DNA from: Eggerthella timonensis
GTDB lineage: Bacteria > Actinomycetota > Coriobacteriia > Coriobacteriales > Eggerthellaceae
Direction of reading: 5' to 3'
Assembly: GCF_900184265.1 (NCBI RefSeq)
Contig: NZ_FXXA01000002.1
Location: 1,386,918-1,450,917, forward strand
Length of the DNA: 64,000 nt
The notes below the pieces were generated by a model that worked only from the letters and a program-made list of their open reading frames with translations, made no database searches and had not been told where the DNA came from. Below are positions 26,176 through 34,661 of the stretch, one piece after another. Numbering within the stretch: position 1 is the stretch's first letter; each line of letters starts with the position of its first letter. The position numbers and the translations under genes were made by a program.

Positions 26176-26931
26176 CAAAGTGATTGAGGCTAAATAGGCA
26201 TCTTCTCCTTTATAGGTATCTTCCTTTCGAAGATTTCCGGATACCTTCCATGGCAGGTCGTCTTGATAGACGCATTCGAAACCAATTCCCTGCGAACTCT
26301 CGTAAGGTTGCGATGTCGCATAAGTCGTATTGATGACCGTATATCTAGGAAGATCGAATGTACTTTCAATTTTTTCGATAGCTTGTTCGAGGGTCGAAGC
26401 TTGAACATAGGTGCTAAGGTTGATTTGGTCTATCTGGTCCAAAGACTCGAGGTCGGCCAGTTGCAGAGTTCTTTCTTTTTCGATGCTTTGGCAATAGAGA
26501 GAGGAGAGGGGCCTCGAGCCTTCGTGATCCAAACGGATGCTTTCAGCGCTCCAGCCATGCATTCCCGTTTCCCCCATTCTCCTCAGATAGGTTACGAGGT
26601 GCTCTTCGTTGCTCTTTTTGAGCAGAACCGCGATGTTCGGAGGATCAAGTTCTTGCTTATCAATGCCCTCCTCGAAGGCCGCTTGGGCTTTCGTTTTTTC
26701 GATTGCTGCCGAGCCGTCAAGAAAATACAAAACGGAGGGTGCTGCGCAAGCGATACAGAGCCCAATTAGGAGGGTTCCGTAAACAGCCACTCTCTTTCTT
26801 TGGCTGGCGATGGCATCGATAGTTGATCGAGTGCTGCGCTTGCTCTTCGGAAGTATTTTTACGAATGCCGAGAATCCCATGATTATGATGGCGACGCAGG
26901 CGAGATCAACGAGGTTCAAGGTGTAATACAT
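26155..26931 (-). CDS. Unrecognised two-helix membrane protein
   Basis: About 258 residues and no family I recognise. Two hydrophobic segments near the N-terminus (about 5-25 and 45-70) are separated by a basic loop (SKRSTRSTIDAIASQRKR). A roughly 185-residue soluble domain follows, probably extracellular, with few cysteines. The start was placed at the second methionine, MYYTLN, because GGGAG lies 8 nt upstream. It is monocistronic and divergent from the NrfD-GntR-SPFH operon, with which it shares an approximately 250-bp promoter region. Confidence 0.65.
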   Translation of the reverse strand: MYYTLNLVDLACVAIIIMGFSAFVKILPKSKRSTRSTIDAIASQRKRVAVYGTLLIGLCIACAAPSVLYFLDGSAAIEKTKAQAAFEEGIDKQELDPPNIAVLLKKSNEEHLVTYLRRMGETGMHGWSAESIRLDHEGSRPLSSLYCQSIEKERTLQLADLESLDQIDQINLSTYVQASTLEQAIEKIESTFDLPRYTVINTTYATSQPYESSQGIGFECVYQDDLPWKVSGNLRKEDTYKGEDAYLASITLVRYATA

Positions 26932-27033
26932 AGCAACCACTCCCATCTTTTACGTTTGTTTTCCCATTCTTGCACAGAATGCATTCTGGGCCATGTCTCG
27001 TATTGCATACATGGCACGCCCCGGACGTGGTAG

Positions 27034-27052
27034 AATTATCCTATGACTATTC
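27034..27052. promoter_or_regulatory. TTATCCTATGAC operator-like half-site upstream of the NrfD-GntR-SPFH operon
   Basis: AATTATCCTATGAC is identical over 14 bases to one arm of the perfect palindrome at 34481-34519 upstream of Mo operon 2. It lies about 130 bp before the NrfD start. It is a candidate binding site for the GntR regulator encoded in this operon. Confidence 0.55.
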
Positions 27053-27178
27053 GGGTGCGCAGACTCGGGGCGGCGTGCGGGCTCGGGGCGGCGCGTAGGT
27101 TGGGGCGGCGTGCGGGTCACGCGGACGGCGCGTCCGCGGTGAGATGCCGCCCGCGCAAACGACGAGGGGAGGGCGGGC

Positions 27179-28120
27179 ATGCTGAGCGATCTGGTCGTGT
27201 GCTACCTGTTCCTCGGCGGCGCCGGGGCGGGGCTCGCTCTCGTCCTCTCCGTGCTGGGCCAGCTCGTTCCGCGCGCATGCGTGTCAACGCCCCCGGGCGT
27301 GCACCTTCGTCCGAACGCCGCGTACCGCAAGCTGCTCGGCTCGGGGTTCGGCACCGCGTTCGTGCTGCTGGCGCTCGGCATCGTGTGCTTGCTGGCCGAT
27401 CTCGGCAACGCTGAGCGCGTGATCCTGCTGCTCCTGCATCCCACGGCGTCGTACCTGGCAGTGGGCTCATGGGCGCTCGCAATCTGTCTCGCGCTCGCGG
27501 CGGCGCTCGCTCTCGCGTGGCTTGGCGTTGGCACCTGGAACGTCGCCCTCGTGCGCATCCTCCAGGTGGCGACTGCGCTCGTGGCGGCGGTGGTCATGGT
27601 GTACACGGGGCTTCTACTCCAGAGCCTCGGCGCGGTGCCCCTGTGGTCCACGCCGTGGCTGCCGGCGTTGTTCGCGGCCTCGTCGCTGTCGTGCGGCATC
27701 GCATGCGCGCTGGCGCTTGCCCAGTTCACGGGCGTGGCATCCGCGTTCGATGCCGTGCTCGGACGCTTGGCGGCGGTCGATGCCGTGGTCATCGTGATCG
27801 AGGCGATCGTCGTCGCGGTGTTCGTGTACGCGGCTTCGCTGGCCGGTGCGCCGCTGTCCAACGGCACCGAGCTCGCCGCCGCGCAGTCGGTGCGGGAGCT
27901 GGTGGCGGGCGCGAATGCGCAGCTGTTCTGGGGCTGCTTCGTCGCGCTCGGCCTGGCGGTGCCGCTCGTACTGGACGGCGTGCTCGCCATGCGCCGCCGC
28001 CCGCTGCCGGGCGTCGCCTTGTTCACGGCGGCGTGCGTGCTGGCCGGCGGGTTCGTCATGCGGTTCTGCGTTGTTGCGGCTGGCGCCCACCCGGTGCTCA
28101 GCTCGATGGGAGTGATGTGA
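27179..28120 (+). CDS. NrfD/PsrC-like membrane protein
   Basis: A 313-residue integral membrane protein with eight or nine hydrophobic helices. The start MLSDLVVCYLFLGGAGAGLA and DLGNAERVILLLLHPTASY, followed by YTGLLLQSLGAVPLW, are NrfD/DmsC-type features that accompany quinone binding. Unlike usual NrfD genes it is not next to a ferredoxin gene but heads an operon with a GntR regulator and an SPFH protein. A paralogue with the same partners is at 53510. Its electron partner is unknown; it could be an alternative anchor for the Mo complexes downstream. Confidence 0.82.
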   Translation: MLSDLVVCYLFLGGAGAGLALVLSVLGQLVPRACVSTPPGVHLRPNAAYRKLLGSGFGTAFVLLALGIVCLLADLGNAERVILLLLHPTASYLAVGSWALAICLALAAALALAWLGVGTWNVALVRILQVATALVAAVVMVYTGLLLQSLGAVPLWSTPWLPALFAASSLSCGIACALALAQFTGVASAFDAVLGRLAAVDAVVIVIEAIVVAVFVYAASLAGAPLSNGTELAAAQSVRELVAGANAQLFWGCFVALGLAVPLVLDGVLAMRRRPLPGVALFTAACVLAGGFVMRFCVVAAGAHPVLSSMGVM

Positions 28121-28121
28121 T

Positions 28122-28601
28122 ATGTTTCCGTTCGAAGTGGATTCGACCACCGATGTGCCGTTGTGGGTGCAGCTGCGCCAGCGGCTCATCTACCTGATCA
28201 ACTCGGGGTACTTTAAGCCGGGTGACCAGCTGCCGACCGTGCGCGGCCTGGCCTCAGAGATATCCATCAACTACAACACGGTGAACAAGGCGTACCTGAG
28301 CCTCGTCTCCGACGGCTACCTGGAATCGACGCGCGGGCGCGGCGTGTTCGTGCGCGACCTCGATGCCGAGATGGACGAGGAGTACACGAAGGACGTCGAC
28401 GGCATCATGGGCGACTGCGTGGCGGCTTGCCGCGACCTGGGGCTGTCGCTCGACGACGTGCAGAAGTGCATGATCAAGAAAATCAAGCAGATCAAGAAGG
28501 ACGAGGGCCTTGAGCCGCCGCTCGAGCGGGGCGACGGCACGGCGCGCATCGTTCCGGTCGACGTGGGCGGCGCGACGCGCAAGAAGCAGGCGGGAGCGTG
28601 A
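28122..28601 (+). CDS. GntR-family (YtrA-type) transcriptional regulator
   Basis: A 159-residue regulator. The winged HTH fills residues 8-78 (PLWVQLRQRLIYLINSGYF, LPTVRGLASEISINYNTVNK, then SDGYLESTRGRGVFV). There is only a short helical tail, as in the YtrA subgroup that usually controls its own membrane-protein operon. It starts 1 nt after the NrfD stop and overlaps the SPFH gene start (TGATG). The likely targets are its own promoter and, through the shared TTATCCTATGAC sites, the Mo operons at 29911 and 34662; this is inference. Confidence 0.9.
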   Translation: MFPFEVDSTTDVPLWVQLRQRLIYLINSGYFKPGDQLPTVRGLASEISINYNTVNKAYLSLVSDGYLESTRGRGVFVRDLDAEMDEEYTKDVDGIMGDCVAACRDLGLSLDDVQKCMIKKIKQIKKDEGLEPPLERGDGTARIVPVDVGGATRKKQAGA

Positions 28602-29614
28602 TGAGGGTGAAGACCAGGCGAAACGAAGCTGAGACGGCACGGGGCGTCGGCGGTGCGCCCGCATCGCCCTCCGCGTCGTCGCACGCGCGCTGGCACGTCG
28701 TCCCCGAGGCCAGCACCGAGATCGTAGGCGAGCGCGCGTCGAGCACCGGCGTGCTGCTGTTCTCGGCGGTGGTGTTCCTGCTGACGTTCGGCCTCGTGCT
28801 GGGCGTGTGGCAGGCGCTTGCGGGCGTGGGCGTCGCGGCCATCGCGGTCGCGCTCGTCTGCGCGCTGCTGGCCACGGCGGCCGTGCACATCGCGCAGCAA
28901 TGGGAGAAGGTGGTGGTGCTGCGTTTCGGCACGTTCAACCGCGTGTCGGGACCGGGTCTGTTCTGGACGTTTCCCGTCATCGAGCAGAACACCATGCGCG
29001 TGGACACCCGCGTGCGCGCCACTACGTTCGGCGCCGAAGAGACCCTCACGGCCGACCTCGTGCCGCTCGACGTGAACGCGGTGCTGTTCTGGCACGTGTG
29101 GGACGCGAAGGCGGCCTGCATCGAGGTGGGCGACTTCACGCGCGCCGTGGAGCTGGCGGCCCAGACGGCGCTGCGCGACGCCATCGGGCGCGCGAGCGTG
29201 GCCGAGGTGGCCATCCGCCGCGAACAGCTCGACCGCGAGCTCAAGCGCGTGCTCGAGGAGAAGGTGGCGCCCTGGGGCATCACCGTGCTGTCGGTGGAGA
29301 TCCGCGACATCCTGCTGCCGAAGGAGCTGCAGGACGTCATGTCGCTGGAGGCCCAGGCCGAGCAGCGCAAGAAAGCGCGCATCATCCTCATGGAAGCCGA
29401 GCAGGACATCTGCGAGATGATGGACGACATGGGCGACACGTACGCGAAGAACGACGCCGCGCTGCGCCTGCGCGCGATGCACCTGCTGTACGAGAGCGTG
29501 CGCGAGACGGGCGGCACGGTGGTGGTGCCGAGCAGCTTCAGCGAGGGCTTCGGCGACGTGCTGGGCGACGCGGCGAAGGACGTGCTGGGGAAGGGGCCCG
29601 GAGTGGGGGCGTAG
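28601..29614 (+). CDS. SPFH/band-7 (slipin/stomatin-like) membrane protein
   Basis: A 337-residue slipin. An N-terminal soluble tail is followed by two hydrophobic segments (about 47-105), then the SPFH domain beginning QQWEKVVVLRFGTFNRVSGP, with GITVLSVEIRDILLPKELQD and the helical MSLEAQAEQRKKAR typical of stomatins. Such proteins form membrane rings that organise or protect membrane complexes. ATG 28601 overlaps the GntR stop. Co-transcription with an NrfD gene suggests that it scaffolds a respiratory complex. Its paralogue is at 54443. A terminator follows. Confidence 0.9.
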   Translation: MRVKTRRNEAETARGVGGAPASPSASSHARWHVVPEASTEIVGERASSTGVLLFSAVVFLLTFGLVLGVWQALAGVGVAAIAVALVCALLATAAVHIAQQWEKVVVLRFGTFNRVSGPGLFWTFPVIEQNTMRVDTRVRATTFGAEETLTADLVPLDVNAVLFWHVWDAKAACIEVGDFTRAVELAAQTALRDAIGRASVAEVAIRREQLDRELKRVLEEKVAPWGITVLSVEIRDILLPKELQDVMSLEAQAEQRKKARIILMEAEQDICEMMDDMGDTYAKNDAALRLRAMHLLYESVRETGGTVVVPSSFSEGFGDVLGDAAKDVLGKGPGVGA

Positions 29615-29646
29615 TGGCGGCCGCATGCGGCGCATACGATGATCGA

Positions 29647-29682
29647 GAACGGATGTTTCGCATGAAACATCCGTTCTTTTTT
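29647..29682 (+). terminator. Intrinsic terminator after the NrfD-GntR-SPFH operon
   Basis: Thirteen-pair perfect stem GAACGGATGTTTC / GAAACATCCGTTC with loop GCAT, followed by six T. The centre resembles a parS site but deviates at the central CACGTG, so termination is the better reading. Confidence 0.85.
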
Positions 29683-29762
29683 ACGCGAGAGCATGCGAGC
29701 CGACGGGGCGCTTTATCCTCAAAATAATATAATCTAGTGTAATAAAATCATATACAGTATCT

Positions 29763-29781
29763 TGATTGTCATAGGATTATT
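29763..29781. promoter_or_regulatory. Operator-like site upstream of Mo operon 1
   Basis: TGATTGTCATAGGATTATT matches the right arm of the palindrome at 34501-34519 in 18 of 19 positions. It sits about 130 bp before the catalytic gene start, a distance similar to that at operon 2. A TATAGT box follows at about the same place in both. Confidence 0.6.
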
Positions 29782-29801
29782 TACTATAGTACTTTAATAG
29801 G

Positions 29802-29814
29802 ATTTGGCCAATTC
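29802..29814 (+). promoter_or_regulatory. Conserved ATTTGGCCAATTC element, copy 1
   Basis: The identical 13-mer occurs upstream of all three Mo operons in the window (29802, 34541, 56066), 97-113 nt before the start codon. Its centre TTGGCCAA is palindromic. It may be a common activator site or part of the 5' leader. Confidence 0.65.
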
Positions 29815-29910
29815 CATCCAGATGTCCGCAGGTTCCGCGAGGTGCCGGCGGCCATCCTGACACGACGAGCGACGCTTCGCGCCGGGGCGCGAGCGTGACG
29901 AGGAGGAACC

Positions 29911-32322
29911 ATGTCAGGTACGAACAGGCCAAATACGACGCTGACCCGCCGCAGCTTCCTCAAAGCCGCGGGTGCCACAGCCGGCACGATGGGCATTGCG
30001 GGAGCTGCGGGAATGTTCGCGGCGGACGACTGGCTCGCACCGACCGAGGCGTACGCGGAGCCGCAAGAGCGCGTCGCCTACACCTACCACCAGGCTCACT
30101 GCCGCGGGCATTGCATGCTGAAGTGCACCGTGCGCGACGGGCGCCTGTGCCTGATCCAGCCGAACGACAAGGCCAAGGAAGGACTGCAAACCGTCTGCCT
30201 CAAAGGCCTGTCCGAAATCCAGCACGTCTACAGCGCCGAGCGCATCCAAACGCCGCTCAAGCGTGTGGGCGAGCGCGGCGCCAACGAGTTCGTCGCCATC
30301 TCCTGGGACGAGGCGATGAGCTACTTCTCCGAAAACGTGCGGAAGTGCTGGGACGCCTACGGCAAGCAGAGCGTGTTCGTTAGCATCGCCATGGAGTCTG
30401 AGGTGGCGTCCGAGCTGGGCAAGCTGCTGAGCGCGTCCATGGACACCGTCGGCGGCATCGACGTGGGCTATGCCAACGGCTTGGCTCCGATCTACGGCGG
30501 GGCCAAGCGCTCCGGCCCGCTGGGCGCGGTGAGCGCGTTCAACGGCGTGACCGACTGGATGAACTGCAAGACCCTGCTGTTCGTGGGCATGAACTTCATC
30601 GAGTCGAGCCTTACGCAAACCAAGCCCTTCTTCGACGCGAAGGATGCGGGCATGCACGCCATCGCCATCGACCCGCACTACAGCACCACGGCCACGAAGT
30701 GCGACGAGTGGATACCCATCGAGCCGGGCACCGACGCCGCGCTGTTCCTGGGCATGATCACGCAGGTGCTGGACAACGGCTGGTACGACGAGGCGTACGT
30801 GAGCGCGCACACCTCGCTGCCGTTCCTCGTGTCGCAAGCCGACGGCTCGTTGTTGCGCGACCATGCGGTCGACCCTGCGAGCGAGCCGGAAGACGACATC
30901 GCCAACCCCTTCCTGGTCTGGGACGACGAGGCGCAAGCCGCGCGTCCGGCAGCGGACGTGGAATCTCCCGCGCTCGAAGGCACGTTCACCGTCGACGGCG
31001 AAACCTACACCACGGTGCTCTCGCTGCTCAAGGAGAACCAGCAAAGCTACGACACGGCCTGGGCGTCGAAGGTCACGGGCATCCCTGCCGACGCCATCGA
31101 GTCGCTCGCGGAGCGCTACGCCACGGGCGGGCCCGCGTGCATCGCCGTGGGCTATGGAGGCAACGACAAGTACGGCAACGCGGACATCGCCGGCCATGCG
31201 GCCGGGCTGCTGGCCGCGATCACCGGCAACATCGGGCGCGCCGGCGGCGGCGTGGGCTACGCCGGCTTCGGCTACGGCAGCGCGGGGCTCGGCGCATGGC
31301 CGCTCGCCGAGGACATGAAGCCCACCACCCTCGCCGTCCCCGCCTTCGAGCTTCCCTACGTGGACAGCCCCGTCAAGTGCTTCATCGGCGTGGGCGACCA
31401 GATCCAGCAACGTTTTGCCGACCTCACCAAGCTGGAAGAATGGGTGCAGGGACTCGACTTCATCGTGTACGCCGACGTGTACCACAGCACGGGCGCGCAG
31501 TACGCCGACCTCGTGCTGCCCATCTGCTCGCGTTTCGAGAGCGACGAGGCGCTCGGCGGCATCCGCTCGAACAAAGGCCAGGTCATGCTGCGCCAGCAGG
31601 TACTCGAGCCGCTATTCGAGAGCAAGACCGACTTCGCGTTCGAACGCGAGCTGGCCCGCGCGCTCGGCATCGACGCGCCGTTGCCGAAGAGCAACGAGGA
31701 GCGTATCGCGCACATGCTGGACACGGCGAAGGACGCGAAGGTCAAGGGCATCACGCTCGAGGAGCTGCAGGCAAACCAAGGCGTGCTGCCGTACCGCGCA
31801 CCGTCGGCCGTGCCGTTCTCCGACGGCAAGGTTCCCACGGCGTCGGGCCGCTTCGACGTGTACTTCCCGGATCTCGTGAAGTTCGATCAGGCGCTGCCCG
31901 CCTACGAAGCTCCCGAGGAAACCGGCGCGGACAGCAAGCTGCGCGACCGCTTCCCCTTGCAGCTGTGCCAGATGCGCACGCGCTTCCACATCCACAACCA
32001 GTTCTGCGACGCGGAATGGATTCGCCAGTACTCCACGGCCGCCTTGCACCTCAACCCTGCGGACATGGAGCAGCGCGGCTTGGTCAGCGGCGACACGGTG
32101 GAGGCGTTCAACGACCGCGGCAGCTTCGCCTGCCCCGTGGTGGGCGACGAGTCGGTTCGCCCGGGCTCGGCGCGCGTCTTCGAGGGCGAGTGGTCGAAGT
32201 TCATGAGCGCCGGCAACATCCAGAACGTCACGAATCCCGGGATATCCGATCGCGGGCGCGCCTTGCTGAACGGCCCGGTCATCCCTTACAACGACACGCT
32301 CGTCGAAGTGAAGAAAGCGTAG
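29911..32322 (+). CDS. Tat-exported molybdopterin oxidoreductase, DMSO-reductase family (Mo operon 1 catalytic subunit)
   Basis: An 803-residue catalytic subunit. A Tat leader (LTRRSFLKAAGA, residues 11-22) directs folded export. The N-terminal [4Fe-4S] cysteines are C64, C68, C72 and C96. The bis-MGD core follows (SWDEAMSYFS near 131, GYGGNDKYGNADIAGHAAGL) and the C-terminal molydopterin-binding domain ends around PYNDTLVEVKKA. By eye, the position matching the DMSO reductase serine ligand is Asn189 (GYAN). The substrate is unknown. AGGAGG lies before the ATG. It is followed by ferredoxin and NrfD genes, forming a membrane-bound periplasmic-side reductase or oxidase. Confidence 0.92.
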   Translation: MSGTNRPNTTLTRRSFLKAAGATAGTMGIAGAAGMFAADDWLAPTEAYAEPQERVAYTYHQAHCRGHCMLKCTVRDGRLCLIQPNDKAKEGLQTVCLKGLSEIQHVYSAERIQTPLKRVGERGANEFVAISWDEAMSYFSENVRKCWDAYGKQSVFVSIAMESEVASELGKLLSASMDTVGGIDVGYANGLAPIYGGAKRSGPLGAVSAFNGVTDWMNCKTLLFVGMNFIESSLTQTKPFFDAKDAGMHAIAIDPHYSTTATKCDEWIPIEPGTDAALFLGMITQVLDNGWYDEAYVSAHTSLPFLVSQADGSLLRDHAVDPASEPEDDIANPFLVWDDEAQAARPAADVESPALEGTFTVDGETYTTVLSLLKENQQSYDTAWASKVTGIPADAIESLAERYATGGPACIAVGYGGNDKYGNADIAGHAAGLLAAITGNIGRAGGGVGYAGFGYGSAGLGAWPLAEDMKPTTLAVPAFELPYVDSPVKCFIGVGDQIQQRFADLTKLEEWVQGLDFIVYADVYHSTGAQYADLVLPICSRFESDEALGGIRSNKGQVMLRQQVLEPLFESKTDFAFERELARALGIDAPLPKSNEERIAHMLDTAKDAKVKGITLEELQANQGVLPYRAPSAVPFSDGKVPTASGRFDVYFPDLVKFDQALPAYEAPEETGADSKLRDRFPLQLCQMRTRFHIHNQFCDAEWIRQYSTAALHLNPADMEQRGLVSGDTVEAFNDRGSFACPVVGDESVRPGSARVFEGEWSKFMSAGNIQNVTNPGISDRGRALLNGPVIPYNDTLVEVKKA

Positions 32323-32331
32323 GTGGGCGCC

Positions 32332-32949
32332 ATGACCAGATTCGGACTCGCCATCAACACGGGGCGTTGCATCGGGTGCCACACCTGCGCGAACGCCTGC
32401 AAGATGCAGAACAACGTGCCCATGGGCATGCTGTGGAACCGCGTGCTCACCGAGGGTTGCGACATCGTGGACGGCGCCGTCGGGCAGTACCCGAACGTGT
32501 CGCGCGCCTACCTTCCCGTAGCGTGCCAGCACTGCGAGAACCCCGCCTGCCTGCGCGTGTGCCCCACGGGCGCCACGTACAAGGACGAAAAGGGCCGGGT
32601 GGAGATCGCCTACGACAAGTGCATCGGCTGCCGCACCTGCATGGCGGCCTGCCCCTACAACGCCCGCGTGTTCAACTGGAACGAGCCGCGCCGCGACCCC
32701 GACTTCAACTACGGCGACAAGGACGTGCCCGTGCGTGGCAAGGGCGTCGTGGAGAAATGCACGCTGTGCAAGGAGCGCACCGACCGCGGCGACGAGCCCA
32801 TGTGCGTGGTGTGCTGCCCCACGAAAGCGCGCGTGTTCGGCGATCTGGACGACCCGAACAGCGACGTGTCGCGCATCGTCCGGGAGCGTCGCGCCGGCGT
32901 GCTGCTGGAAGAACAGGGCACCCGCCCGCAAGTTCACTACTACGGATAG
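32332..32949 (+). CDS. Four-cluster ferredoxin subunit, DmsB-like (Mo operon 1)
   Basis: A 205-residue electron-transfer subunit with four cysteine groups: CIGCHTCANAC, CQHCENPACLRVCP, CIGCRTCMAACP and CTLCKERTD with C-terminal CVVCCP, giving four [4Fe-4S] clusters. It passes electrons between the NrfD anchor and the Mo subunit and is probably exported with the latter, having no leader of its own. The start was set at ATG 32332 by comparison with the paralogue at 37102; a GTG at 32323 is possible. It is nearly identical in long stretches to the operon 2 copy. Confidence 0.93.
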   Translation: MTRFGLAINTGRCIGCHTCANACKMQNNVPMGMLWNRVLTEGCDIVDGAVGQYPNVSRAYLPVACQHCENPACLRVCPTGATYKDEKGRVEIAYDKCIGCRTCMAACPYNARVFNWNEPRRDPDFNYGDKDVPVRGKGVVEKCTLCKERTDRGDEPMCVVCCPTKARVFGDLDDPNSDVSRIVRERRAGVLLEEQGTRPQVHYYG

Positions 32950-32958
32950 GGGAGCGCT

Positions 32959-34179
32959 ATGGGAACCTTCGGAACCTCGATGAAATTCAAAGCCGCCTCC
33001 GTCGTGCTGGCCGTGCTGGTCGCGGTGGGCGTGGGCACGTGGATCTACCAGTTGATGAACGGACTCGGCGTGACCGGCATGAACAACGCAACGTCATGGG
33101 GCCTCTACATCACCTGCTTCATGTTCTTCGTGGGCCTGTCGGCCGGCGGGCTGATCGTGGCCTCCTCGGCGTCGGTGTTTCGCATCGCGCAGTTCAAGAA
33201 GGTGGCGGTGCCGGCCATCATCCTGTCGACGGTGTGCATCTGCTGCGCCGGCATGTTCGTGCTCATCGACCTCGGCGGCATCCAGCGCATCTGGAACGTG
33301 CTCGTGTCGCCGAACCCGATGTCGCCGCTTCTGTGGGACATCTGCGTGATCACCTGCTACCTCGTCATCAACATCCTCTACCTGTACTTCATGACCTCGA
33401 AGCGGGCCAACCCGCACGCGGTCAGCATCATCTCGCGGTTCGCGCTGCCCATCGCCATCCTCGTGCACTCGGTGACGGCGTGGATCTTCGGCCTGCAGCT
33501 GGCGCGCGAGGCCTGGCACTCGGCCATCATGGCGCCCATCTTCGTGGCCTCGGCCATGGACTCGGGCTTGGCGCTGCTGCTCATCGTGCTGCTGGCGCTG
33601 CAGGCGGCGAAGGTGTTCGAGCTCGGCCGCAAGCTCATGGCCACGCTGGCCGGCCTCTTGGCCACGTGCATCGCGGTCGACGCGTTCTTCATCGGCTGCG
33701 AGCTGTTGACGGTGGCCTACCCGCAAACCGCCGGCGGCATGGAGACGCTCGGCACGCTGTTCAGCGGCGTCACCTCGCCCTTCTTCTGGTTCGAGATCAT
33801 CGCGGGGCTGCTCATCCCGTTCTGCATTCTCGTGTTCTCGGCCAACCGGCAGCGTCCGAAACTCGTGATCCTGGCCTCGGCGCTCGTGGTGGTGGGCGTG
33901 TTCTTCAAGCGCGTGTGGCTGTTGTTCACGGCGTTCATCCATCCGAACGTGTACGGCGCTCCGGGCATCTCCTCCGGATCGTCGGCCGGCGTGCACGCCG
34001 GGGCCACCGACATCTGGTCGACGATCGGCGTGTACGCACCCACCTGGGTCGAGATCGTCGTGGTCGTCGGCGTGGTGTCGCTCGGCGCGTTGGCATTCCT
34101 CGTCTTGGCGAGCAAGCTGTTGAAGCCGCCGAGCGAACCCGAAGCCGTCTCGTGCGAAACGGCCGCGCAGGCTGCCTGA
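32959..34179 (+). CDS. NrfD-family membrane anchor (Mo operon 1)
   Basis: A 406-residue polytopic protein with about ten helices. WIYQLMNGLGVTGMNNATSW near the N-terminus and GLYITCFMFFVGLSAGGLIV mark the NrfD family; WDICVITCYLVINILYLYFM is another conserved helix. It anchors the complex and exchanges electrons with menaquinone. It starts 9 nt after the ferredoxin gene with GGGGAG upstream. Very similar to the operon 2 anchor at 37736, which fits tandem duplication. Confidence 0.92.
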   Translation: MGTFGTSMKFKAASVVLAVLVAVGVGTWIYQLMNGLGVTGMNNATSWGLYITCFMFFVGLSAGGLIVASSASVFRIAQFKKVAVPAIILSTVCICCAGMFVLIDLGGIQRIWNVLVSPNPMSPLLWDICVITCYLVINILYLYFMTSKRANPHAVSIISRFALPIAILVHSVTAWIFGLQLAREAWHSAIMAPIFVASAMDSGLALLLIVLLALQAAKVFELGRKLMATLAGLLATCIAVDAFFIGCELLTVAYPQTAGGMETLGTLFSGVTSPFFWFEIIAGLLIPFCILVFSANRQRPKLVILASALVVVGVFFKRVWLLFTAFIHPNVYGAPGISSGSSAGVHAGATDIWSTIGVYAPTWVEIVVVVGVVSLGALAFLVLASKLLKPPSEPEAVSCETAAQAA

Positions 34180-34224
34180 CCGCGCCCGACCGGTGACGCT
34201 GGGGAAGGGGCTCCTCACCCCCTT

Positions 34225-34253
34225 GGAGGCGGAAGCTCCTCACTTCCGCCTCC
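34225..34253 (+). terminator. Hairpin after Mo operon 1
   Basis: Eleven-pair stem GGAGGCGGAAG / CTTCCGCCTCC, loop CTCCTCA, about 45 bp after the NrfD stop. Followed by TCTCCCT rather than a full T run, so a weak or Rho-assisted terminator. Confidence 0.55.
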
Positions 34254-34302
34254 TCTCCCTGGCGCCAGCGGCAACGACGAGCGCGATCGCGCGCCGCCCG
34301 GA

Positions 34303-34318
34303 TGTTTCACGTGAAACA
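34303..34318. promoter_or_regulatory. parS-like ParB-binding palindrome
   Basis: Exact TGTTTCACGTGAAACA, extended to a 20-bp perfect palindrome by GA and TC on the flanks. It lies in the approximately 480-bp gap between Mo operons 1 and 2, between a hairpin and the operator region; otherwise the gap before 34440 holds nothing recognisable. Confidence 0.75.
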
Positions 34319-34480
34319 TCTGTGCTGAAATACCTCGTTATTCCGCACTTCTGCTCACAGGGACACCCTTAGCTACGACGCGCTCGCCTTGTGCTATCCT
34401 TCGGCCATGCGAAGCAAAAACAAGAACATGACCTGCGGGATAACGAAAAACTATCCGCAAAATAGTATAATGACACTCAA

Positions 34481-34519
34481 AATTATCCTATGACAATCAT
34501 TGATTGTCATAGGATAATT
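34481..34519. promoter_or_regulatory. Perfect 39-nt palindromic operator upstream of Mo operon 2
   Basis: AATTATCCTATGACAATCA, one central T, then its exact reverse complement at 34501-34519. One arm recurs at 29763 (18 of 19) and partly at 27034. It lies about 145-180 bp before the catalytic gene. The arm length suits a dimeric regulator binding each arm, such as the nearby YtrA-type GntR. Confidence 0.75.
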
Positions 34520-34540
34520 TCGTATAGTGGGGCCAGTGGA

Positions 34541-34553
34541 ATTTGGCCAATTC
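34541..34553 (+). promoter_or_regulatory. Conserved ATTTGGCCAATTC element, copy 2
   Basis: Identical to the elements at 29802 and 56066. It is followed at 34567 and again at 34629 by GGTATCCT / GGATATCCTGA, a motif also seen after copy 3. Confidence 0.65.
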
Positions 34554-34661
34554 TCACGAGGAAGAGGGGGTATCCTCGTATGAGGCTTGTTGGTCGGACG
34601 GTGTGAGGACCGCGCGACCGGCACAACGGGGATATCCTGACGACATCTTTGAGGAGGAGAC

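Noticed and set aside
29654-29669. A fourth parS site at TGTTTCGCATGAAACA
   Set aside because: It deviates in the invariant central CACGTG and is the heart of a 13-pair stem with a T run, so it is a terminator.
30699-34196. A plus-strand frame of about 1165 codons across Mo operon 1
   Set aside because: Shadow of the GC-rich reading frames of the Mo, ferredoxin and NrfD genes; its composition is almost only Arg, Ala, Gly, His.
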